A stretch of 31,280 nucleotides of DNA, taken from an uncultured Bacilli bacterium (lineage in GTDB: Bacteria > Bacillota_I > Bacilli_A > RF39 > UBA660). Below the pieces are notes generated by a model that was given only the letters and a program-made list of their open reading frames with translations, did not search any database and was not told the DNA's origin. The stretch covers positions 1 through 31,280 of the forward strand of contig CAKOXP010000016.1 of assembly GCA_934130175.1 (NCBI GenBank), written 5' to 3'. The position numbers and the translations under genes were made by a program. Positions 1-6,981 of this stretch are shown one piece after another (position 1 is the stretch's first letter; every line of letters begins with the position of its first letter).

Positions 1-104
1 TTTTGTGTTTAACTCAATTATACGACTTAAGTCTTTTTTTATATAGAATTTGTTTCACATCAATTGTATAACAACAATTAAAATCTTAATTTATAAAAAA
101 TATA

Positions 105-134
105 TTGACAAAAAAACAGTATTCATGATATATT
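105..134 (+). promoter_or_regulatory. Strong vegetative promoter of the 5' non-coding RNA
   Basis: A perfect -35 TTGACA (105-110) is followed after 18 nt by TATATT (129-134), preceded by TG at 126-127, giving an extended -10 (TGaTATATT). Transcription should start near 141. No start codon with a ribosome binding site and no sizeable ORF follows before the terminator at 574-603. Confidence 0.75.
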
Positions 135-140
135 AGTAAT

Positions 141-603
141 GTAAGTGGTATGTTGATATCATTTACCAATTATTATATTTATAATTATTAGTTTATTTGA
201 TTATTTGATTATCTTCTTAACTGTTGGTAATTGAATAATGATCTTATAATAAATTATTAATTATAGGATAATGATTACGTAAGAATATTGTTGGTGATTT
301 CGATTAGGCGTTTTTTCTTTCAAAGAAATGTAAAGCGGAAGTATATGGCTGATAAATCTATATGCCGGTCAAGTGCACTTGCTATAACATTAATTGGGAT
401 GTTATAAGAAAATAGTTACAACAATATTTAATATGAGAGCTGTTACTCATTAGAACATAACGCGAGCAAAATATAGAATAGCTAACTATATTGAGCTGAG
501 AAAAAGAGAATTATCAGGTGTTTTATAGCACTGTTAAAACTTAATAGTATTGTATAATTCTTATTAGTTTTTTATAGAAAGGGTGATTCCTTTCTATTTT
601 TTT
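141..603 (+). ncRNA. Candidate large structured non-coding RNA (about 460 nt)
   Basis: The stretch lies between a strong promoter (105-134) and a clear terminator (574-603) and has no plausible ORF. It holds many perfect inverted repeats: TTACCAA 163-169 with TTGGTAA 224-230; a 10-bp closing helix AATATTGTTG 284-293 with CAACAATATT 419-428; TATAACAT 383-390 with ATGTTATA 399-406; AATATAG 470-476 with CTATATT 486-492; GAATTAT 508-514 with ATAATTC 554-560, enclosing GTTTTA 520-525 with TAAAAC 535-540. Unlike its surroundings, the core 295-480 is relatively GC-rich, which fits selection on RNA structure. I looked for tmRNA (GGATTCGAC, CCA end, tag ORF), RNase P (GAGGAAAGTCC), SRP RNA and T-box signatures and saw none. 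Large structured classes such as raiA, ROOL or OLE remain possible, but I cannot recognise them by eye. Confidence 0.6.
574..603 (+). terminator. Rho-independent terminator of the 5' non-coding RNA
   Basis: ATAGAAAGG (574-582), loop GTGATT, CCTTTCTAT (589-597), then a run of T. It has a strong 9-bp stem and is oriented to end the plus-strand RNA. Confidence 0.85.
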
Positions 604-683
604 GCTTAATCAGAGAAATATTTAATTAAAATAAATTATAAATGCATCTTATATATATCAATTATTGTTTAATTTATAACAAA

Positions 684-717
684 AAAATAAGAGTAACATA
701 AAAGTTATTCTTATTTT
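684..717 (-). terminator. Terminator of the T7SS substrate operon
   Basis: Arms 684-697 and 704-717 are 14 nt each, pair with one mismatch and enclose a 6-nt loop. On the minus strand the stem is followed by TTTTTTT. It sits 10 bp past the stop codon of the acidic protein gene. It could also work weakly on plus. Confidence 0.8.
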
Positions 718-726
718 TATTAAATT

Positions 727-1053
727 CTAGAAGAAATTTTCTAAATCTTCAACTGACACACTATCATCTTCTGATATGTTATCATCACTTGCATCAATAA
801 TCTCATTGTCATCGTCAGATACATCATATTCTTGTTCATCATTATTTAATACTTCGATTGAATCTTCATCATCATCATCTTCATCAGAATTAAGATTTAC
901 TTTTCTTGATAAAATTTCTACCAAATTTAAGTTTTGTGAATTAATAAATTCATATCTTTCTTTGATCTTTTGAGGCATATCATCAGTTATTATTAATTTA
1001 CCATTAGAATCTAATTTATTCTTTAGTTCATTTATTTCATTTTCATTAAACAT
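727..1053 (-). CDS. Small highly acidic protein next to a T7SS substrate
   Basis: This 108-residue protein has no family I recognise. Residues 1-52 are mixed and probably helical. Residues 53-100 are dominated by Asp, Glu, Ser and Asn, including a DEDDDDED run. The tail ends in an aromatic DLENFF. It has no signal peptide or membrane segment. The gene starts 13 bp after the WXG100-like gene stops, shares its promoter and ends at the terminator 684-717, so the two are one operon. Small partner proteins encoded beside long T7SS substrates often act as their chaperones or targeting factors, and that is my inference here. The acidic tail could instead mask a basic surface. The start codon has only a weak GGG-type ribosome binding site, suggesting translational coupling to the gene before it. 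Confidence 0.7.
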   Translation of the reverse strand: MFNENEINELKNKLDSNGKLIITDDMPQKIKERYEFINSQNLNLVEILSRKVNLNSDEDDDDEDSIEVLNNDEQEYDVSDDDNEIIDASDDNISEDDSVSVEDLENFF

Positions 1054-1066
1054 ATACTAAACCCAA

Positions 1067-1753
1067 CTATCTAAATAACATATCACCAATGAAAGCAGTA
1101 TCTAGATCATTAAGCATTGTATCTGCGTCTGATTGTTTCCTAATAGATGCATTATATCTTTTAATAGCATCAGAATGCATTTGTCCTTTTGTGTTAGCTG
1201 CAACTTGTTGCCATTCGTTTCCTATTTGAGCAAACATAAATGATATTTTTCTATATGTAGATTTCAACGCAGTGAAAGCATTATATGCAGCTCTTGATTG
1301 GTCATCATTTGACGCATCAGTATGAACTGTTGCTGATACCGCATTAATTATTTTATCATCTTTATTTGTCTTAACACCAGCAGTATATCTTGAACCATCA
1401 ATACTATTTTTTAATAACTTCCAAGCTGCTTTAGTAATACCTCTTGCTGCTTTTGTTTCAGCTCTTTGAGTTAATTGTGCATAATCTTCAAATTCAGCAT
1501 ATGAAAGTCTATAATAATTTATTATGTTGTTCAATTTAGATATAGCAGATTGAAACCAATCATATCCTGATTGACCTTCCCAATATGAAGCTGTTCCATC
1601 TCCAATCATCATTTTATTTATATTGGTATTTAGTTCATCAATATAACCGTCTACCTTCTTTAAATCTGTCTTCAAATTGCTTAATTGTTGTCTTGCTTTT
1701 GACAAACTTTTAATACTACTACCTGTACTCATTCTTGCTCCTACAGTTCCCAT
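1067..1753 (-). CDS. WXG100-like type VII secretion substrate (two-domain)
   Basis: The 228-residue protein is largely helical and has no signal peptide. Residues 12-98 form a WXG100-type helical hairpin with the turn motif W58-E59-G60. They are followed by Y85-A-E-F-E89, which fits the YxxxD/E export signal of T7SS substrates. Canonical WXG100 proteins are about 100 residues, so residues 105-228 are an added domain. That part is helical, with an NEWQQVA stretch near 179-185 that may be a second, degenerate WxG-like turn. Translation starts at an ATG with a GGAGG site 9 nt upstream. The gene is divergent from the EssC gene, 242 bp away, which supports secretion by that ATPase. It is longer than EsxA/EsxB and lacks a clear toxin domain, so it could be a structural substrate or an LXG-like adaptor. 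Confidence 0.75.
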   Translation of the reverse strand: MGTVGARMSTGSSIKSLSKARQQLSNLKTDLKKVDGYIDELNTNINKMMIGDGTASYWEGQSGYDWFQSAISKLNNIINYYRLSYAEFEDYAQLTQRAETKAARGITKAAWKLLKNSIDGSRYTAGVKTNKDDKIINAVSATVHTDASNDDQSRAAYNAFTALKSTYRKISFMFAQIGNEWQQVAANTKGQMHSDAIKRYNASIRKQSDADTMLNDLDTAFIGDMLFR

Positions 1754-1776
1754 TATAATATTTCCTCCTTATTTTC

Positions 1777-1806
1777 GTACTCTCGTACTCTTGTACTCTT
1801 GTACTA
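1777..1806. repeat. Four-copy 8-bp tandem repeat in the 5' leader of the T7SS substrate operon
   Basis: GTACTCTC, GTACTCTT, GTACTCTT and GTACTA follow one another with an exact 8-bp period. On the minus strand they lie between the predicted transcription start (about 1807) and the ribosome binding site (about 1763-1768). They are therefore in the untranslated leader and outside coding sequence. Confidence 0.8.
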
Positions 1807-1813
1807 TATGATT

Positions 1814-1842
1814 ATGGTATCACAAGTTATTTATTTGAGCAA
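1814..1842 (-). promoter_or_regulatory. Probable promoter of the T7SS substrate operon
   Basis: On the minus strand, TTGCTC (1837-1842), 17 nt, then TACCAT (1814-1819) preceded by TGa as an extended -10. The start point would fall at the edge of the tandem repeat 1777-1806. The -10 match is moderate. Confidence 0.45.
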
Positions 1843-1937
1843 GTTTTTTTGTTCGATTTTACACATAGCTACTACATTGATGTAAACTAAATGTAAATAT
1901 ATTTCTATTAAAACTTCATAATTAAATTGAAAGTTTA

Positions 1938-1966
1938 TAGACTTAAATTAGAAAATATGCTATAGT
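1938..1966 (+). promoter_or_regulatory. Probable essC-esaB promoter
   Basis: TAGACT (1938-1943), 17-nt spacer, TATAGT (1961-1966) with an upstream TG forming an extended -10. It lies 30 nt before the essC start codon. Confidence 0.5.
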
Positions 1967-1995
1967 TTTATATAGAATAGAAAGTGGGTGGTATA

Positions 1996-4900
1996 ATGAA
2001 ATTATACTTGTCAGATGAAGAAAAATTAAAAGTATATTCTTTACCAAAAGAAGTAGAAAATAGTTATACCATAAATCACTCTATAAGTGATAGTTTAGAA
2101 GAAAATATTACATTTTTAGCTAAAGATGGGAAATGGTATATAAAAGGTGATTATAATACATTAGTCTATAGTAATATTGGTACAACTCAGATAGATGAAG
2201 ATGTATTGGAAATAAATAAAGAATACCAAATTCAATTTGTAGATATTGGTTATCAAATAACTATACGATGTACAGAAGATAGTTTTGATTATTATGATTA
2301 TGATCTAGGAAGTAATGATTCAATTATATTATCAAATGATACTTCAGGTAATATATGTTATGAACATACCAATATTTTAACTAAACATTATAAAATATAT
2401 CGATACAATAATCAGTGGGTATTTGAAGATTCAGGTTATAATGATTCTCATGTATATATTAATGGTTTTAGAGCAAGAAAAGCAGTTATAAGCATAGGTG
2501 ATGTTATATATACATGTGGATTCAAACTTATTTGGATGGGATTATTTATAAGAATTAATAATCCAAACAATAAAATTTTGCTTTCATTAAATAAGTATCA
2601 AGGATATGGTAATGACATTGAAAATAAATATACACCAGTTAAAGAAAATGAAAAAGGGATTACACTATACAATGATAATCAAACTTTTTTTCATACTCCA
2701 AGAATTAAATTTGATATTTCTGAAAAGAAAATCACTATTGAAGATCCACCAACAAAAGAAAAAAATAACAGAGAGCCTGCTATTTTTACTTATGGTGCTT
2801 CTTTAGTAATGGGACTTTCATCCTCTTTCACTGGTTTTCTAGCAATTATGAACATAATGTCTGGTAAAGCAACTATATTAAGTTCTATTACTGAAATAAC
2901 AATGTGTGTAGGGATGCTTGCAGGTACTATACTATTACCAATAGCTCAAGATAAATATCATATAGTAAAAGAAAAAAGATTAGAAAAGAAACGTCAAAAA
3001 AAATATGGTGAATATCTAGAAAAAAAGAAAAATGAAATTAAGGATGAATTAGAAAATGAATCATCAACACTATTTAAAAATGATTTGAGTTCTACAGAAT
3101 TATTGAATTCAATTGTAAAATTAACTTCAGAAATTTGGTCCAGAGAAATTAAAGATGAGGATTTTTTAACCTTCAGAGTAGGACTAGGAGACAGAAAATC
3201 AAATATCGAAATGGATTCTGCTGTTAAGGAATTTACTATGGATAATGATAACTTAAGACAAGCTAGAGAGGATATCGTGAAAACACCGTTAGTACTTAGT
3301 AATGTTCCTATTACAACATCATTAATAGAAAATAGAATAATGTCTTTGATTATAAGTTATAATTTTCAAAATAGACAATACTATATTAACAATATAATGC
3401 TTCAATTAATAACTTATTATAGTGGTGCTGATTTAAAAATAATTGTTCTTACTACTGAAAACAATGAAAGATATTGGAATTACTTTAAATATTTACCACA
3501 TTGTATTAGTGATGATAGATCAACAAGATTTTTTGCTTCCACAGAAGAAGAAACAAAGCAGCTATGTTCAAATCTTGAACAAATATATCAAGAAAGAATA
3601 ACACTTTCTGATGCTAATAACTCTTCAAGTGGAAAAGATATTTCATCTGAATTTCCTTATAAAAATTTTAATCAGTATTATTTAGTAATAACAGACAATT
3701 ATTTATTAATTAAAAAATATGGGATTATAAACAAAATAATAGAAAGTGATAAAAACTTTGGTTTTTCTTTACTTACAATTGAACCAACTATGCAGAATGT
3801 TCCTAGTAAATGTAATGGATTTATACAAGTTGGAGGTGGTGAGTCTTGTCTTTTAAAGAAGGATAATAAAAAGGAAAATAGAATAGTATTTCAACCAGAG
3901 TATTTATATGCAAATATAGAAGATTATTCAAGGATATTAGCAAATATTCCTATAACAGTTGCTAATCAAGCTGCCAATTTACCAACAAGTATTAGTTTCC
4001 TTGAAATGTATAAGGTTGGAAACATTAATCAACTTAATATTTTCAACCGTTGGACTGAAAATGATCCAACAGTTAGTTTGCATACTCCTATTGGTGTACA
4101 TGAAAATGGAAAACAATTTGAGTTAGATTTGCATGAAAAATATCATGGTCCTCATGGATTAATTGCAGGTTCTACTGGTTCTGGTAAATCAGAATTTATC
4201 ATTACATATATTCTATCAATGGCTGTCAATTATCACCCATACGAAGTTCAGTTTGTTTTAATTGACTATAAAGGTGGAGGTCTGGCTGGAGCCTTCGAAA
4301 ATAGAGAAACAGGAATTAAAATACCTCACTTAGTAGGAACAATTACCAATCTTGATAAAGCTTCAATGAATAGAACATTAATTTCAATTCAAAGTGAGCT
4401 TCAAAGAAGACAAAGACTTTTCAATTCAGCTAGAGAATATTTAGGTGAAAGTACAATTGATATATATAAGTATCAAAAATTCTATAGAGAAGGAAAATTA
4501 AAAGAACCTTGCTCACATCTATTTATAATAGCTGATGAGTTTGCTGAATTAAAAGATCAACAACCTGATTTTATGGATAATCTTGTATCTGCTGCTCGTA
4601 TTGGTCGTAGTTTAGGTGTTCATTTGATTCTTGCTACTCAAAAACCTTCCGGGGTCGTAAATGATCAAATCTGGTCTAACACAAAATTTAGGGTCTGTCT
4701 TAAAGTACAAACGGCAGAAGATAGTAATGAAATGTTAAAAAGACCTGAAGCTGCCTCAATTAAAGAAACAGGTAGATTTTACTTACAAGTAGGTTATGAT
4801 GAGTTGTTTGAAATTGGACAATCAGGTTGGGCAGGCGCAAAATATGTACCATCAAATAATATTATAAAAACAATTAATGATTCAATAGATTTCATAAATA

Positions 4901-6624
4901 ACAGTGGAACTACATTATTAAAAATTAACGATACTGATAATGAAAAAATGAAACAGCAACAGCAAACTGATTTAGGAGATCAGCTTACTAATATTGTTAA
5001 AACATTGTATAATATTGCTGTTGAAAAAGAGATTAAATTTAATCAATTATGGTTGGATAATGTTCCTACCGTATTATATTTAGATAATTTATTAAAGAAA
5101 TATAATCGATTAGAAAAAAAACCATACAATATTAACATTATGATAGGTGAATATGATGACCCGGCAAATCAAGCACAAGGGTATGTATCTACATCCATTA
5201 CTAAGAGTGGTAATATTGCAGTATGTGGACTAACTGGTATGGGTAAAACAACACTTTTATCAACAATTATTTATTCCTCAATTACAAATTACTCAAGTGA
5301 TGAAATCAATATATATATTGTCGATTTAGGATCAGAAGCATTAAAAAAATTTGCTAAAGCTCCACAAGTTGGTGATTTTGTAGGAATCGATAACGTCCAA
5401 AAAATAAAATACCTATTTCATATGATTGAATCAGAAATACAATTTAGACAAAAATACTATTCATCTATTTCATCTGATTTCTTAACTGAAGTAAAAAATG
5501 GTAAAGCTCATTTTCCAAATATTATGGTAGTATTACATGGATATGATGTCTTTAAAGAAATGTTTTTTGAACTTGATGAAAAACTAGTTTCTATTACAAG
5601 AAGTTGTACTAAGTTTGGAATTAACTTTATAATAACATCAACTTCTCCTAATGCTTTTACTTACAACTTATTAAGTAATATTTCAACCAAAATATTGCTT
5701 AATCTTAGTGATCCAATAGAATATTCTGATATATTTCCAAATAGTAAAATTATTCCTTCTAACAATCCTGGAAGAGGATTAATTGAAGTTAATGAAAAAT
5801 GTGTAGAGTTTCAAACAGCCATAATTTTTGATGAAAAGAAAGAAAAAGTTAGTCTAGATTATGTCATTGATACTTTAAATGAATATATAAAAACAAAAGC
5901 AAAGCCAATTTCAACAATACCTAAGCATTTACGCTTTGATTCACTAAAAATTTATATGGATGATTTAGCAAATATTCCGATGGGAATAAATTTAATAACA
6001 GCACAAGTTAGTTATTTTGATTTAACAAAACTAATTACATTAACTTCTTCTATTCAAACAAATGCCCTTAAAAGATTTTCTTACTTTTTTTCAAGAGTTT
6101 TAACAATGATTCCAAATACAAAATTAATTATACTTAACTCTTTAAATGATTTAAAGTTTTATGATTCACCTAATATCAAGTATTATGATGCTAATTTTTC
6201 AAAAATATCAACTGTTATCAACACTAATATTGAAAAGTTAAATAAAACATACAGCGATAACAAATTTATTGTGATAATATTAGGATATTTAAAAATTAAT
6301 TCTCATTTAAAATCACTAAAAGAAAATGATGACAACGTATACTCAATAGATGACATGATATTAAATTGTAAAAATGATAATTTTAAATTCATTTTGTATG
6401 AAAAATCATCAAATTTACAAGAAGTGATTGATGGAGAATTATCGGATATTATAGATAATCAATTTGGAATTTGGGTTGGTCCAGATTTTGATATGCAGGA
6501 TTCATTTGATTGTGATAGACTTAATGAAACAATAAGATTTGGTAATGATGATATCATACTTATAGAAGATGCTATACCTAAACCTGTTAAAATTCCTACA
6601 ATATATTCAGATACTAACAAATAA
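1996..6624 (+). CDS. essC: EssC-type FtsK/SpoIIIE ATPase, T7SSb motor
   Basis: This is the membrane ATPase that drives type VII secretion. I chose ATG 1996, placed after GGGTGG, over an in-frame GTG at 1984, giving 1542 residues, the usual EssC length. The order is: N-terminal FHA-like region (about 1-200); two membrane segments (about 264-288 and 294-316); a basic/acidic coiled linker; a degenerate first ATPase domain (about 380-640); a second domain with Walker A GSTGSGKS (725-732), an IDYKGGG segment and Walker B LFIIADE (842-848); and a third domain with Walker A GLTGMGKTT (1078-1086). In the third domain the expected Walker B reads IMVVLHGYD (1176-1184), with His1181 where an acidic residue is usual. 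The YukD-like gene follows 23 bp downstream. No EssA, EssB or EsaA gene is in the window. Confidence 0.93.
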   Translation: MKLYLSDEEKLKVYSLPKEVENSYTINHSISDSLEENITFLAKDGKWYIKGDYNTLVYSNIGTTQIDEDVLEINKEYQIQFVDIGYQITIRCTEDSFDYYDYDLGSNDSIILSNDTSGNICYEHTNILTKHYKIYRYNNQWVFEDSGYNDSHVYINGFRARKAVISIGDVIYTCGFKLIWMGLFIRINNPNNKILLSLNKYQGYGNDIENKYTPVKENEKGITLYNDNQTFFHTPRIKFDISEKKITIEDPPTKEKNNREPAIFTYGASLVMGLSSSFTGFLAIMNIMSGKATILSSITEITMCVGMLAGTILLPIAQDKYHIVKEKRLEKKRQKKYGEYLEKKKNEIKDELENESSTLFKNDLSSTELLNSIVKLTSEIWSREIKDEDFLTFRVGLGDRKSNIEMDSAVKEFTMDNDNLRQAREDIVKTPLVLSNVPITTSLIENRIMSLIISYNFQNRQYYINNIMLQLITYYSGADLKIIVLTTENNERYWNYFKYLPHCISDDRSTRFFASTEEETKQLCSNLEQIYQERITLSDANNSSSGKDISSEFPYKNFNQYYLVITDNYLLIKKYGIINKIIESDKNFGFSLLTIEPTMQNVPSKCNGFIQVGGGESCLLKKDNKKENRIVFQPEYLYANIEDYSRILANIPITVANQAANLPTSISFLEMYKVGNINQLNIFNRWTENDPTVSLHTPIGVHENGKQFELDLHEKYHGPHGLIAGSTGSGKSEFIITYILSMAVNYHPYEVQFVLIDYKGGGLAGAFENRETGIKIPHLVGTITNLDKASMNRTLISIQSELQRRQRLFNSAREYLGESTIDIYKYQKFYREGKLKEPCSHLFIIADEFAELKDQQPDFMDNLVSAARIGRSLGVHLILATQKPSGVVNDQIWSNTKFRVCLKVQTAEDSNEMLKRPEAASIKETGRFYLQVGYDELFEIGQSGWAGAKYVPSNNIIKTINDSIDFINNSGTTLLKINDTDNEKMKQQQQTDLGDQLTNIVKTLYNIAVEKEIKFNQLWLDNVPTVLYLDNLLKKYNRLEKKPYNINIMIGEYDDPANQAQGYVSTSITKSGNIAVCGLTGMGKTTLLSTIIYSSITNYSSDEINIYIVDLGSEALKKFAKAPQVGDFVGIDNVQKIKYLFHMIESEIQFRQKYYSSISSDFLTEVKNGKAHFPNIMVVLHGYDVFKEMFFELDEKLVSITRSCTKFGINFIITSTSPNAFTYNLLSNISTKILLNLSDPIEYSDIFPNSKIIPSNNPGRGLIEVNEKCVEFQTAIIFDEKKEKVSLDYVIDTLNEYIKTKAKPISTIPKHLRFDSLKIYMDDLANIPMGINLITAQVSYFDLTKLITLTSSIQTNALKRFSYFFSRVLTMIPNTKLIILNSLNDLKFYDSPNIKYYDANFSKISTVINTNIEKLNKTYSDNKFIVIILGYLKINSHLKSLKENDDNVYSIDDMILNCKNDNFKFILYEKSSNLQEVIDGELSDIIDNQFGIWVGPDFDMQDSFDCDRLNETIRFGNDDIILIEDAIPKPVKIPTIYSDTNK

Positions 6625-6647
6625 TTTTCAAGTATAGAGGTGAATTT

Positions 6648-6914
6648 ATGAAAAATAAAGTATTGGTAAATCTTATAGTTCCTGAAATAGATAGAAACTT
6701 TGATTTATACCTTCCTATCAATAAAAAAATTGGTAATATTATTAATCTATTAAATAAAACTATCTCTGAGATATCTAATGGAGAATATAAAGAATCAATT
6801 ACAGATATTTTATATAATGTAACTACCGGAGAAAGATATTATCCAGATGTCTTATTAGTAAATACTAATATAAGAAATGGTACTAAACTTGTATTATTAT
6901 CTAATTTAAAATAA
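6648..6914 (+). CDS. esaB: EsaB/YukD-like ubiquitin-fold T7SS protein
   Basis: The 88-residue protein fits the YukD/EsaB family in length and pattern. It has an N-terminal beta strand, a 'dLYLPiNkkIgniInLL' helix entry (about 19-35), a TGERYYPDVLLVNTNI segment, and a C-terminal NGTKLVLLS strand as in ubiquitin folds. Family members are small cytosolic proteins needed for or regulating T7SSb, and unlike ubiquitin they lack a diglycine tail, as seen here. A GAGGTG ribosome binding site precedes the ATG, and the gene lies 23 bp after essC in the same operon. The operon ends at a strong hairpin that begins at the stop codon. Confidence 0.85.
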   Translation: MKNKVLVNLIVPEIDRNFDLYLPINKKIGNIINLLNKTISEISNGEYKESITDILYNVTTGERYYPDVLLVNTNIRNGTKLVLLSNLK

Positions 6915-6951
6915 AAGTTTTATCCACAAAATTGTGGATAAAACTTTTTTT
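6914..6951. terminator. Bidirectional terminator between esaB and uvrB
   Basis: A perfect 16-bp inverted repeat (6914-6929 and 6932-6947) has T runs on both strands, so it can end essC-esaB on plus and uvrB on minus. Each arm contains TTATCCACA, the DnaA-box 9-mer, which I consider fortuitous. Confidence 0.92.
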
Positions 6952-6981
6952 TATTTATAACATTTCTTAAGCAATGTAATG

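Noticed and set aside
141..603. Identification of the 5' RNA as tmRNA, RNase P RNA or a T-box leader.
   Set aside because: The diagnostic sequences (GGATTCGAC and CCA end; GAGGAAAGTCC; GGGTGGTACCGCG) are absent, and no gene follows on plus that a leader could control.
776..973. Ser-rich plus-strand ORF opposite the acidic protein gene.
   Set aside because: It is the complement of the Asp/Glu codons on minus. It has no ribosome binding site and no domain.
1777..1806. Short regular repeats as a possible CRISPR array.
   Set aside because: The units are 8 bp with no spacers and there are no cas genes. It is a simple tandem repeat.
6920..6941. Two perfect TTATCCACA DnaA-box 9-mers in opposite orientation, suggesting a replication origin.
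   Set aside because: They are the two arms of a single strong bidirectional terminator between esaB and uvrB. No dnaA, dnaN or AT-rich unwinding cluster is nearby.
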